This document shows, in pieces, positions 23,561 through 34,952 of a stretch of 64,000 bases of DNA; positions within the stretch are counted from its first letter, which is position 1, and each line of letters opens with the position of its first letter. The stretch is from Metaphire vulgaris (taxonomy: Eukaryota > Annelida > Clitellata > Crassiclitellata > Megascolecidae). The position numbers and the translations under genes were made by a program. The notes beneath the pieces were generated by a model that was given only the letters and a program-made list of their open reading frames with translations, was not told the DNA's origin and ran no database searches. Location of the stretch: contig CM030845.1 in assembly GCA_018105865.1 (NCBI GenBank), positions 14,351,390-14,415,389 of the forward strand, read 5' to 3'.

Positions 23561-24263
23561 CATCATAATGTCATCTGTAACAACTGTTAGTAGTCTTCTG
23601 CAGCTTTGTTTTAACATTCGATTTTGTAAAAAATAAGAATTTATCATTAAAGCGCCTAAGTATCTGGGTAAGGTAAGAAAAATAAGTATAAATAAGCATA
23701 GATAGCGTAAAATCAGGCAATTAAAAAACGCGAAAACGTGAGGACATTGTTGCGAAATTCAATCGCAGTTTGGATGGAGAAACTTATGCTTGTGCCTAAT
23801 CGTAGTCATGAACCTGTTCGTTTAATGCTTAAAATCTGTGGATTTTGCGACGAAAAGCTATAATCTATTATTCTGGACAAACACTATATGAAAGCACATT
23901 CAGACTCAAATGCTCAATATCCTGCAGCTCGGATGTTTAGAAATCTTAATAGACAAGAAAATAACCTTGTTGCGCTTATGATTAGAAAGAAACTGGCATC
24001 TGAAATTCAGTATAGCTGCTGATAATGAAGAACAGTTGATCAAGAGTAATACAATTGCCACTTAACAGTAATAATTTAGCCTCTTTGCCAATTTTATCAT
24101 AGATCCCATAAAAAAGCAGCAGAGATTTAATTCAATAAATTTTGCAAAGTAGTAGGCCACGAAAATGATTTCACGGCCAAAGTACTTTAGGCAATGCACA
24201 ATGAATATGCATATTAGAAAGGTATAATTTTTGCAAATGTGCTGATAATTTGATGGCCGGATG
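23561..24263. other. Unassigned intronic DNA
   Basis: No repeat end or ORF is recognised. Confidence 0.4.
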
Positions 24264-24271
24264 CTCTAGAG

Positions 24272-24593
24272 CAGCGGTTCTCAACCTGTGGGTCATGACC
24301 CCAAATGGGTCGAATGACGATTTGCCAGGGGTCGCCCGAGACCATCAGAAATATGGGATTGTCTCTTTTCTTGTTATTTTACAAAATTCCCTCAGTGGTA
24401 GTTACGACGTACTAGTTGTTTTATTATAATTGTCATTTGAGGATAGACATGGAGACAATTAAATAATAACGATTTCGAAAATTTTGTTTGTCGTAGCATT
24501 ATTATTTTTAGCAGATTGTGAACGAAAATAATTTTACCGTTGAGGGAAATTGAATTAAAAGGGTCGCGGCACTATAAAGGTTGAGAACCGCTG
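24272..24593. mobile_element. hAT MITE, 322 bp
   Basis: Both ends are CAGCGGTTCTCAACCT when read inward, the classic widespread hAT terminus. Exact target duplication ctctagag at 24264-24271 and 24594-24601. Non-coding. Confidence 0.92.
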
Positions 24594-24689
24594 CTCTAGA
24601 GAGTCTAACTACAGCGGTAGTTAATATTTTATAAATGTTCAATCATGTTATCAACCAGCTGTTTGTAGATTTTTGCTTGTTGTTACCAA

Positions 24690-25965
24690 GGGATCAAGTT
24701 ACAAAAGACTTGAATGCCTTCCATGCGTTCTTCTCGAGGAGAGTCATTTTGCTTTCTGCCTTGTGACTTTCCAGCAGTTGTGTGATCTGAGTTCCAATGA
24801 ATATTCCAGCTTTAAGCTTGGCTTCCGACAGTTTTGGAAACATTGAATATATGTGCGTGAATATATGTGAATATTGAATATATGTGTCGTGAGTCCAATG
24901 CGGTGACAAACTGTTTAACATGTCCAAGTTTTATGTGCAAAGGTGGTAATAAGATTTTTCTCTAGAAATGAGCGAATCATGGATCACGTTGTGGGCTCCG
25001 GCAGTTAACTGTTCTCTGACTGGCCATTCACGCCTAACATGATGGTGTCCTGAAGTCCTGCTATCCCACAGACATATGAAGCATGTGTATTCTCCTTGCA
25101 TGCCAAAAAGGAAACATATAATTTTAAAATCTCCGTATGTTTCCCATTTGTACCGACGTAGTCTATGTTAGTAAGGAAAACTTTCACATTTTCATAGTTT
25201 TTCTTGAAGTGTGCTGAATGTCCCACTGGGATAGATGGATATTGGTTGCAATTGTGCAACGATACAGCTTTCGGACTTCTGATTGAGCTGTCGATAAAAA
25301 GCCTCCATTCACTTGGGATATGTGCGATACCAATTTCGTTGAACAGACCATCCATGTCTTTGCAATAGCATAAATTGTTTCTAACTTTGTAGAAGGCAGC
25401 AAATACTCTATGTCTGTTTCTACAGTATATGTTTTTATCGAACAGACTGGATCTAATAAATTCCATTCCTTCAGGCGCGATGCTAATAGTTTTGCATTTG
25501 ATTTAGCGAGTCGCAGATCTCTGACCAAATCATCCAATTCTTCTTAATTTGGAAAATGTGGCTTCTTGCTTGAGGATGCTTGATATTCTTCGGAATCACT
25601 TTCTGAGCTTTATTCTTGTGACGATTCTTTTCTGACATTAGAAGAGCTGGAAATGGAAGTGATTCACTGTGTGGAACGGGAGTTATGGATGATGGGATAT
25701 TAAGATACGTCATTAATTTTCGATCTTTTTTTGCACTTTGAAATTTCAACGGTAAAGAAGTAACAATCTGTGCTGTGGTTAGTGGGTTCACGCCATACAC
25801 GAGGAATTCAAATGGCATACACTTTCTAGATACACGAAGCCACCCTTCTTCCGACAACTTGCACAGCAAACATGAGGTGCCCATGATTTGTCCTGATGAC
25901 CAATTGACATTCCAAACTATGCCAAATATGCTCGTCACAACTTTGTACCATGCATCATCATCGTC
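24690..25965 (-). pseudogene. Decayed ORF of a multicopy animal gene family, probably mobile
   Basis: The minus strand holds, in order and in shifting frames: VYGVNPLTTAQIVTSLP (about 25790), LDDLVRDLRLAKSNAKLLAS (about 25530), DKNIYCRNRHRVFAAFY, EWRLFIDSSIRSPKAVSLHN (about 25300), SAHFKKNYENVKVFLTNIDY, then after a gap FPKLSEAKLKAGIFIGTQI (about 24840) and LLEKNAWKAFKSF. I recall this series (LFIDSS.RSLKAVLLHN; FPKLSEAKVKAG) from many uncharacterised, high-copy invertebrate and fish proteins, whose function and transposon class I cannot name. Frameshifts, a missing centre and lack of exons argue for a dead copy. A 150-bp (ATT)n array lies at its 5' side. Confidence 0.6.
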
Positions 25966-26115
<150 letters not shown>

Positions 26116-26159
26116 AATTAAATTAAAATTCATTTGGTTATCGCCGTTTGTATTATCAC

Positions 26160-27600
26160 ACCATCATCATCAGCACCATCCAGCTCCATGGGTGCTGTAC
26201 CCAGTGTCGACAGCCTGATTCACAATTTGCTTCCATCTTTCTCGGTCCTGTGTTGCTTCGGTTAGTGTGTGCAGCTCCGCGTTCCCCCAATCCACGATAT
26301 CGTCCAACCACTCTCTTCTCGGTCTGCCTCTTCGAATCCGTTGTTCCTAGCATGATCTTCTTCACAAGTCTGTTGTCTTCCATCCTGCATACGTGCCCGA
26401 AGAAGCTCATATTTTCTCTGTATCAGTGATTGCATGATGTTTGTTTTGTTCTTGATTCTTTCTCGTATCGTTGTGTTCTTTATGTTCTGCTGTTCATCGG
26501 ATGTTCAAAATTCTCTTATAATATTTAATTTCAAAGGCCAGTTCTTGGTCTCTATTCTTTACGGTCCAGGTTTCTGATTACTGGTAGTACGTTGGAGATG
26601 CATGTTCTTAGTATAGCCAGTTTGGTCTCGACTTTAATTACTTTGCTTTTCCATATGCTACACGTTTATCATCTTACCTCACTCTGTCACGCCCACTCAA
26701 TCAGTCATCCCTAAAAATTTGCAACCGTGCCTTCTCATACGCCTCACCTGAACTTTGGAACTCGATCCCAGCTTCCCTCCGCAGACTTGGACGCTTTCAA
26801 ACAATAAAATCTGAATCCTCATTTCCTATCATTCCTGCATTATCTCCTCAAGTCTTCAGGTCTAAGCTTAAATCCTTTCTTTTTCTAAAATCATATCCTC
26901 CATAGCTCTGTAACAACCTAGCCTCACTGCCCTTTGGATGTTGACTATTGCCTGGCTGATAATATACCTTCCCCATAGCTATTTTAAGAGAGGCTGAGCG
27001 CCTAGGCTAAGAATAAGCAGCTACTGTTGTGCTGCTTACCAAGGCGCTATAGAAATCTACGAGATTTTACTTACTTACTTACTTACTTATTGTTTCAAAG
27101 CCTGCCATTGCTCTTGTTGCTTTTGCTATTCTTTTTATCTCCTGGCTGCATCGTTATCTCAAGTCAGCAGACACCCAGGGTAGTCGAATTCTGTTACGGG
27201 TGCGATTTTATCTTCGCTGACTGTCACGTTTTCAGTGCATGACCGTCACTCGAAAATTTGTTTTCAAATACCATTGCTTTTGTTCTTTCTATATTTACCG
27301 TCAGTCCCATAGGTTCTGAAGCTTCCACACTGTCGAGACTCAATTGTAAGTTTTCGATTTCTTCTTCTAGCAATCTAGCAGGTCTACGTCATCTGCGAAT
27401 CTCAGGTTGTTCGCCATCTCCCTACTGATCTTGACTCCTCTTGTTCTCTCCTATATCCATTATGCTTTGTAAGTATGCGATGAAATCAATGGTTGAGACT
27501 GGGTCTCCTTGCTTTGTACCCTCTTTTTGCTCGAGCCAGTCTTCTAGTTCTCGTCCTATTCTTACTGCCGCCTTTGCGGTATTATATAACATACATGTAT
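26160..27600 (-). mobile_element. RTE-like LINE, split by a CR1/L2-like LINE
   Basis: On the minus strand, 27600-27240 reads GYKARRPS..., IENLQLSLDSVEASEPMGLT and NIERTKAMVFENK (compare NVKKTKVMV in other RTE copies). After the insertion, 26410-26160 reads MSFFGHVCRMEDNRLVKKIM and ends in CATCATCATC, the ATG-type tail. Between them lies the + strand element at 26640-27090. Confidence 0.7.
26640..27090 (+). mobile_element. CR1/L2-like LINE 3' end (TTAC tail)
   Basis: The + strand reads SLKICNRAFSYASPELWNSI and PASLRRLGRFQTIKSE to a stop near 26905, then a 3' UTR ending GGCGCTATAGAAATCTACG and (TTAC)n at about 27065-27090. Inserted into the opposite-strand RTE. Confidence 0.75.
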
Positions 27601-27851
27601 ATTTTCTAGTATTCGTGTGGCTTTACTTTGGTTTATCACACATGCTACTGAAATGTATTACAAATGTTTCCCGTCTCGTGCCCAATCATCTTCTGACCAA
27701 ATCAATGGCCAAAACGGAAAAAATCCGTGACCAATACGGCCTTATGACAGGATTAAATGGTTTAAAACTGGTCCCAGGCACGTCATTGTTTTCAGTTTGA
27801 TTACTTACAGTCGAATCGAAAGTGACTATTTATGAATATACACTCTAAATA

Positions 27852-28547
27852 ATAGTCTGATATAATCCACACCCTACTCATGCTAAGTTGAAGGTATCCG
27901 ATTGATACTTTCAATCGTTTCTCCCTTCAACTTAGTATGAGTAGGGTGTGGATTATATCAGACTATTATTTAGAGTGTAGCCGAAGACTATATATTAATC
28001 GACATAGTAGTCGTGTGCAAATTGTGCAAAACAAAATTTTAGGAGTTTGGTATATAGAGCCTGGGTGTAGAAAATCATATAAGATTTGGGCCTCTTAAAG
28101 TTGCGATATATTAGAAATATTGCTTCATAAACGAAGCTTCAAAAGATTTTGTCGAACAGTAAATGACAGATCGGAGAAGTACAAAATCGGAATGCAATTC
28201 TTATCCGAAATCTCATCTATTAGGTTGTCACTCAAATCGACCTGCTTCAGGGCAAGCATTTCTTGGAACATCAAGTCCGGTATAAAATTTAAGTTTGATT
28301 TTTGTCATATTAAGGACTCCAAAATACATAATGAGCATTGTCATGCGGTTTTGCTTTTGTATTTTAACATTTATTAAATTACGCGAGATTCCTCATATTT
28401 TGGTTGCCGGGTAATTTGTACTATTTTATTTAATTGACATTTAAGCATTTGATGAGCTTCTATATTTAAAGAAACCGATTATCAGAGTACACGAGAATCG
28501 GATACCTTCAACTTAGCATGAGTAGGGTGTGGATTATATCAGACTAT
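27852..28547. mobile_element. DNA transposon with perfect 49-bp TIRs plus an extra inverted arm
   Basis: Bases 27852-27900 are the exact reverse complement of 28499-28547 (49/49). A third copy of the end at 27924-27979 folds back on 27839-27894 (55 of 56 bp) with a 29-bp spacer; this fold extends 13 bp outside the TIR into the flank. The ends read TA|GTCTGATATAATCC, compatible with a TA target site as in Tc1/mariner. The interior has no recognised transposase. Confidence 0.75.
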
Positions 28548-29214
28548 GTAACCATTCGGTTCCTGCGAATTAAATTCAGCTATCATCCCTGCGTTTCAGC
28601 CTTAAACTTCATCTTAATCTTTTGGAGAGATTGTCCCTAGGTGCTTCTGAATCGCTTGATCACTCTTTTAGGCCCGCCCTTCCGTTCGGACGTGTTATCA
28701 TCGGCCGTCCCATAAGTATCAGTTCTTTCTTCCAACGTTGATCAGGGAAGGCGGTGACGGTATGAAACGACAACAGTTTCGGCGACACCCTCCTATCCTT
28801 TCTCCTCACTCGATTCTTTCTACGACCATAAAATTGATGTATGTCAGTCTTGCATCGCTCGCTCAGCCGACAGTTTATCGACGGCAGTGCTGCTTCTGTA
28901 TTAGGAGGCCGTAGTCGATAGATGCCGTCGCAGAGACTCTATCAGCCAGCGACAACTGATATTGCAGCTGAGGCTGCTGAAACGATAAGCAATTCCTATA
29001 ATCTTCATGTGAGACCTTATCAAGTACGCTTCATCTCAATTTTCCCGTCTATGACACATCACTCCCTGTCGGTGCAGATTTGTCCTTACCGAACAAATGC
29101 GCTCTTTAGATGCCAATTCCTTGTTTTGCACACGCATGCAGAAAATTAATAATGTTTTGATGAAACAACGAATGCATCCGAATTTTAAACAAATTTAAAT
29201 TGCCCAATGATTTA
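28548..29214. other. Unassigned intronic DNA
   Basis: No repeat end is recognised. The 75-codon ORF starting at 28922 has no recognisable domain. Confidence 0.4.
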
Positions 29215-29299
29215 TATAGGGTGCGCCAATAAATCCCGTTCGATTTTGAAGCGATGTAACTTTTGTAATATTTAAGGTACGAAGGGAATAAAAATACGA

Positions 29300-29531
29300 A
29301 AGTTTAGAAGATTTACTCGAGAATATGTATCTTTACGTGTAAAATGTATCTTTTGTTGTGGTTGGGCAGAATTTGACTGGTTATTATGTCTAAAAGGGGG
29401 ACACATTGAACATCGTTTGGACTTAAGACTACCGTCCGTATTCTGTACAGCTGTAGCGAACTTTGTTTTAAGCGATTACGTGACGCATCGTGTACGTTAC
29501 TTTACTATTCTCGAGTAAATCTTCTAAACTT
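29300..29531. repeat. 26-bp inverted repeat, 180-bp loop
   Basis: AAGTTTAGAAGATTTACTCG and the following 6 bp (29300-29325) recur exactly inverted at 29506-29531. The nearby GGGTGCGCCAATAAATCCCG at about 29220 looks like a mariner-type terminus, but no matching partner is found. It joins the next element without a gap. Confidence 0.6.
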
Positions 29532-29692
29532 GCGTTTCGGGTCAGGATAACTGGGTACCGCCGATTGGGCCCCGGACAACTGGGCCCGGCAACTGGGTAA
29601 CGGGACATCTGCATAACGGGAGCTCTGGGTAACGGGACATCTCGGCCCCGTACAATAGGGAAAGAGAGAATGGTGTTGATGAATGGTGTTGA

Positions 29693-29694
<2 letters not shown>

Positions 29695-29762
<68 letters not shown>

Positions 29763-29820
29763 TTCTTAATGTCTCCGGACACTTTTTTCATAAGACCTTC
29801 AGGAATGAAGTACCGAGGGC

Positions 29821-29877
<57 letters not shown>
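29695..29877. repeat. Two (TA)n arrays around a 66-bp unique segment
   Basis: (TA)n at 29696-29757 and 29824-29877, with non-repetitive sequence between. A third (TA)n lies at 31350-31396. In the sister copy at 55.5 kb there is a single (TA)n plus (GA)n. Confidence 0.9.
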
Positions 29878-29880
<3 letters not shown>

Positions 29881-31347
29881 GATGGTGTATGATGGTGAAT
29901 TTAGTGGTGAATGTTGAATTAGCGCTAGATAAAGTAAACATGTGTGCAGGCCCGCCGAGAGAAATTCCGGGCCCCTGTGCACAATGGCCGGCGGGCCCCG
30001 AAAAAATTTTAAAAAATTTCTGACGACCCTTTTTTGCTTGTCATTGGTTTAACCCAAATTAACCGACACGATGCCATGTTGCAACTCTCGAAAACTAGTG
30101 ATGACCTTTTTTTCTTGACGCTCTTTTTCACATTCAGTAGCGTCATTTCACACCTTTCTTGGGAGCGAGATAATTTTTTGGCCAAATTTTACCAAATTTT
30201 GGAAAATTATGGGAAAATTTTAGGCAATTTTTGGACCAATTGTGGCGAATTTGAAATTTTTTTACATTTTTGGGCAAATTTTGGACAATTTTAGCGATTT
30301 TTTTGCACATTTCACACTTATTTATTTACCTAATACATTATTTCTTCATTGTTCTTGGGGGCCCGCCTGCCCCTCTCCAAATGACGCTCCTGTTTACACT
30401 GTTCATTTTGATGCTTTTGATGTCCTCAGGTCCGGGCCCCTTTTACTCGCCAGGCCCCATTTATTTAGTGTTATTATTGGTATTATTGTTAATTATGCAT
30501 ATTCATCATCGGCCCGGGCCCCCTCCAGACTGCCGGGCCCCTGTGCATTTGCCCCCCCCCTGCCCCCCGCTCTCGGAGGCCCTGCATGTGTGACCTAGTT
30601 TGACTAATTGGTTGCTATGGTAATTAAGGTGCAGCAGACGACCGGTGGTGCGATTGGCTGAGACGGGCGTTTCCTGATCCAATAGGACGTAGCGTTTCGA
30701 GGACACCGAGTGCGTAGACCAATCGGATATGAGGCGCGTTCGAATCTGCCGAGCTGTGATGAAGAGTCAAGGTCGTTCGCCGAAGAGAAGAGGAAGAGAT
30801 GGCGACTGGAGCCGAAGAGCTGGTCGAACGTCGATCGTCGCATTGATTTTAAATATATTTAAAGGCGTATTTCGATTAAATAAAACGAGCTAATGTATCT
30901 GTACTTAGTCGTCAATTAAGCGTTGCGTTTGTAGAGGAGCTCAGGAACTTGTTTGATAGTTTTATGTGATGTTTTAAGATCTGTCTATCGACAGTCTAAT
31001 TGTTTATATTAGTTACTGATTCAACTCTAGTTGTTAACGGAGAACTATCATACGACCATAGAGATAGAGTATTGAACTTAGTCAAAGACTCTGAATTATT
31101 ATTATATTTGATGAGCGCTATTAATGTAGATTCAAATCTACATTAATTACATTCTTTTACAATTCTTTTAATTACATTCTTCATTAACTACATTCTTTTA
31201 GTTAAGAATAAATATGTATTTTGAGAAGAAAGTAGAGTTGTGAGTTGACTGGCCCGGCCTGTAAGTAGTTTATTGAAAATAACTAATTAGTTACCCCTAG
31301 ATTAGATACAACGACCATTTGATGAGATAGAACAGGTGGGCATAATC

Positions 31348-31348
<1 letters not shown>
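29878..31348. other. Insertion in a (TA)n array, possibly a solo LTR
   Basis: This block is absent from the sister copy at 55.5 kb and is bounded by TA arrays. It begins TGTGATGG and ends AATCA, which fits TG...CA LTR ends; it contains CCAAT-type motifs near 30680-30720 and AATAAA near 30878 and 31207. The direct flanks (tatat/taata) are not identical, as is hard to judge inside a TA array. ATTAATGTAGATT at about 31120 forms a 13-bp palindrome. It carries repeat A copy 1. Confidence 0.3.
29947..30584. mobile_element. Repeat A, copy 1: hAT-type element, 638 bp
   Basis: Starts CAGGCCCGCCGAGAG and ends CTCTCGGAGGCCCTG, imperfect inverted termini. Exact target duplication catgtgtg at 29939-29946 and 30585-30592. 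Non-coding; the core has TTTTGGCAAATTTT words, and GGGCCCCTGTGCA occurs near both ends in direct orientation. Confidence 0.88.
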
Positions 31349-31399
<51 letters not shown>

Positions 31400-32286
31400 T
31401 CCTGATAGGCGTACGTTGCAATTCGAAAACAAAAACATGATAATGAGCGTAACATCATAAATGCCTGCGCGTACAAAGAATACTAGGCCTACTCAATTTG
31501 TAGCAGATGACAGAGGTTGAAGAAGACTTCCAGCAGTTATTCACTACTACAGGGATACAGCGAAGTCTCAGTTCTTCTTAAGCCCATATAAGCCCGTAGT
31601 AACTATACGTTGCATTTACGATCAAAGAAATAGCACTTTCCATTAAGAATTTGTACTCAATTTGTAGCCGATGACAAGGCTTAAAAAGACCGCCCGAAGT
31701 TATACAACAAACCCTCAGTTATTATTTGGCCTAAGTCCAGTTCGATGGTGCTGGGCCCAGATGTCTAGGGCCCAGATGTCCCGTTACCCAGTTGCCGGGC
31801 CCAGTTGTCCGTGGTCCAATCGATGGTACCCAGTTGTCGCGGACCGATGCCGTTTAGACATTACGACGATTATTATTCGACTAAAATATTTGAGAAATTT
31901 TACGAATACTTAGCAACAACGTGGACTTTTCTGTGTACGCTATTTAAATGTGAGCTACACAATATCGTAATGGAAGTTGGATGCGCCATCAGAAGCCAAG
32001 GTCAGAAGGCTTTGGCGCCATTCACGAAATTTTTTATAGCGCTTGATTTTGTTTAGACTACGAACTATCATTTGACCATGTAACGAAACTCATTTTCGCC
32101 ACGACTATTACTGCATGTTCTGTGATTGTGCTTCAAGTCAAATTTTTGTTATAATGTTTCAGCTTTGACTAATGTATTATCCTATAAATGCCACTTAAAA
32201 ATCACTGCTCGCTACTCAAAATCTTCTGCGCGCTGGCCCTAAAATTATTGCGCAATTGCGCAGCGCGCAGCTTAGAGGGAACGTTG

Positions 32287-33305
32287 CCTACGTCACCTGT
32301 CAAATCGAGAGTTTCGCTAGTTGTAGACATTGGTAAATAGGCCAAGTCCTCTCTTGTATTTTATAATGCTTGAACAGTAATTAAATTTTTTATGTGTATT
32401 GTTTATGCTATTTAAGGTCCTAATTGATATCACTCTCTTCATGATATCACACTGATATGAAGAGAATGATATAAAATGCTAGAATGCTCGCATAGGCCAC
32501 TCTTATGCGGATTACACTGGTAAACCCAAGATTGTTGCAATTGGAACAGGGATTATTATTATGTTTGTAGTTGTAAATAGCTGTAAAATTAGTTGCGAAA
32601 AGTTTAACTCAATATTTTAGTTTTGTTAACTATTTTGGAAAGTTAGTTTGCAACTAAAAATCTAACTATTTATTTATAGTTTAAATTTAGTTTTAGTTTA
32701 ACTATTGTTTTTATTTAATTGCCCATCACTGGTGATGGAATAGCACGGGAAAATGATTGAAGCTAGACTTATAATTGAATATGTCAAGGTGTCACCTGTT
32801 GGACGTATCCCCCTTTCTATATCTGCAATTTATTTAGACTACTTAATTTATTCTGCAAGTCAGATCGTCTTTTATCACATTTAATAGCAGACTCGAGGAT
32901 AAGTGTTTCCTTAACGCTCATATATAGTTTAAAAGGTTGAGCAGTGCACATTAGACATTTTAGGCAATATCCAAATGTCCTGATTCACTCAGGCAAATGT
33001 GATTCAATTCTGTTTTCTGGTGTCAGCGGACACTGTCCGATTTTCTAGGAATATTCAATAGTTTGTGTTTTCTCTATTCAGGCTTGTGTAGTCCAGTCAG
33101 CCTCTTGAGAAAATGACATTTTTATACATTTTGACAATACATTTTTACAATACATTTTTGTATTGTCGTCCTCGGCACGCTTCGAAAATCTGATTTTTAT
33201 TATTTCGAATCATCTGATAAATGAGAAAAGAAACTGAAGCACCTTCTTATTTTTAGATCCTTTAAATTAAAATAAAGTAAATAAAAAATTCAATAAATTT
33301 TGCAG
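32287..33305. other. End of intron 2, no gene recognised
   Basis: AT-rich with no repeat end recognised. It finishes with ATTTTGCAG, a good acceptor for exon 3, and a second CAG 3 bp later. Confidence 0.45.
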
Positions 33306-33739
33306 CAGACGGTCACTTGCAGCAACGTGAAAAGTTAATCGTACGTCCGAGTGAAGGAAGACGACAACATGTCACAGAAGTGTCTCTGGATGCGCCTAAC
33401 AGTACACACAATGGGGCAGCGGAATCAGAAACTAAGCAAGAAGTGGAGGTGTCGGACTGCGAAAGCGTCGACACAAGTTGCAGCTTCTACAGTTCGACGC
33501 CAAGTGCCATCACCACCAACAATAATAATCTCGAAAAGGAGAGCGGCAATAACGGAGACGTCGAAAGAGCGGCTGAGATTACGACTGGAGTGGTTGCAAA
33601 GAGACGAGGACCGAGAACAACAATCAAGATCAAACAGTTGGACACGCTTAAGGCTGCCTTTGCGGCGACACCCAAACCAACACGGCACATACGTGAACAG
33701 CTGGCGAAAGATACCGGGCTTAGCATGAGAGTAATTCAG
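33306..33739 (+). CDS. Lhx1/5: Lhx1/5-like exon 3: acidic linker and first part of the homeodomain
   Basis: The exon reads [17 protein letters not shown], a Ser/Asn/Glu-rich linker of about 100 residues, then [20 protein letters not shown] and [20 protein letters not shown] to SMRVIQ. This is homeodomain helices 1 and 2 and the start of helix 3, nearly identical to Lhx1 (TIKAKQLETLKAAF). The donor is CAG|gtaatc at 33739/33740 (phase 0), splitting the homeodomain before VWFQNRR as in Lhx1. The start is uncertain: acceptors at 33305 or 33308 need a phase-1 donor; an internal acceptor CCTAACAG ending near 33402 would match the phase-2 GT donor of exon 2. The linker is poorly conserved, so residues do not settle this. 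Confidence 0.87.
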
Positions 33740-34644
33740 GTAATCATGCTTCAATTGCGTTCAAACAATCCATTTTCACCTATAATATTCCTATTATTGG
33801 TTTTAAAAAATCACATAAACTCTCACTAGATTCTTGCAAACTTTTTAAAATAAATATATATTAGATATTCCTTCATCGCTGATGTTTATTAATCTTGAGT
33901 AGAGGAAACACAATGAAAATTTGTAATAATGCACTTTAATAAGGCATGCATTCGGCTGCTACAACGAAAGATTGGAATTAGCCTGAGGCGGTCGGTTTCT
34001 TTTGAAATCAAATGCTAAAACTGTATACTTTATAATTTGGGCTACATGCTGTGGTTCACCTTGTAGAAAAGGCTTATCGTTACTCCAATATATTGGGTTT
34101 TATGCAAACTACCCTTCACTGGCACTTCACTTCTAATTTCTGACTACACGCGCTTACCCGGCGTAATACTAAGTATAGAGCACTCTAGTAGACTTTTTGC
34201 CCCTGCGAGAACAACTGAGGTCAGCTGCTTCTTTAACCGCAACGCTCGGCTCTCAGTTGGTCTAGAGAATTTGTCCACAACGACCCACAAGACAAACTGG
34301 TCTATTCGAGCACACTTCTGTAACCAAGAACCGCGAACTCAGTGTTTTATCCAGAACCTTGGACTTGGGGGAAGAACTGACTTGATTGGAGGGCATGAGA
34401 CACAACTAAAAGCAAAAAATCTGCCACTGTTGAAATTAAAGGAGGAATTTTTAGTTTTTTGGGGAATCTTCCTCTAACAGGCCTGGATAACACACCGCTG
34501 CGAACATGCGAACATTCCGCCGCTGCAGTCGAGAACGGCAGAGTCCACTAAAAGTTTAGCTGTCCCACCAACATCGGCACAATGTGAAATTCCACCGTCT
34601 GTCGGACACACACTTGCATTTACACAGTCTCTAGCTTTCTCTGG
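33740..34644. other. Start of intron 3, no gene recognised
   Basis: No repeat end or ORF is supported. Confidence 0.4.
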
Positions 34645-34940
34645 GGCGGGAAGTTAGCAGAGTGGTAACAACGCTGGACGATGGAGCAGAAGGTCACAGG
34701 TTCGATTCCCGCAGCTCTAAGGTCGATTCAGCCTTACTCGCTAGAGAGCGGTGAGAGACGGACTCGAGTACGGGACCTATCTTTACCTAGCTTTATCTGA
34801 GGAGCAGCGTCAAGCTGCGAGGTCAAATGTGGGTGTGAGGAAAGTAATGGCAACCTATCCCAGATTAATGGCTTATACCACCAACGTCGCTGATTGCCCA
34901 GCGCTCGGACTCGAGTACGGGACCTACCTTTACCATTAGC
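34645..34940 (+). mobile_element. tRNA-derived SINE, copy 1
   Basis: GGCGGGAAGTTAGCAGAGTG starts the copy. The polymerase III box A is TAGCAGAGTGG and box B GGTTCGATTCC (34699-34709). The body continues AAGGTCGATTCAGCCTTACT and ends near GACTCGAGTACGGGACCTAC. Flanks TAGCTTTCTCTG (34632-34643) and TAGCTTTATCTG (34941-34952) match 11 of 12, a likely target duplication. Relative to the 42-kb copy it has an extra internal segment at about 34755-34800 that repeats its own 3' end. Confidence 0.85.
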
Positions 34941-34952
34941 TAGCTTTATCTG

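Larger units (their letters stand above)
29543..31841. repeat. AACTGGGTA word-cluster foldback unit (with insertions)
   Basis: The left cluster 29543-29660 reads AACTGGGTACC, ACAACTGGGCCC, CAACTGGGTAACGGGACATC and TAACGGGA variants. The right cluster 31755-31841 has the inverse series. The same arrangement occurs at 55104-55838. Confidence 0.65.
29532..32286 (-). mobile_element. Composite hAT element, inverted relative to 54658-56363, one end missing
   Basis: Ends at 32286 with CTTAGAGGGAACGTTG, the inverse of CAACGTTCCCTCTAAG at 54658. Sequence 31350-32286 is the inverse of about 54658-55550, and 29532-29700 the inverse of about 55675-55853. The other terminus is absent, replaced at 29531 by the 26-bp inverted repeat. 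It contains the AACTGGGTA foldback unit, (TA)n arrays, a repeat A copy and an LTR-like stretch. Confidence 0.75.

Noticed and set aside
30506..30843. Arg/Gly-rich ORFs at the right end of repeat A copy 1 and beyond
   Set aside because: They cross the element boundary at 30584 and have no family match.
33351..33728. Alternative 125-codon + frame and two minus frames over exon 3
   Set aside because: They are shadows of the homeodomain frame, which alone matches a known family and splices in phase to exon 4.
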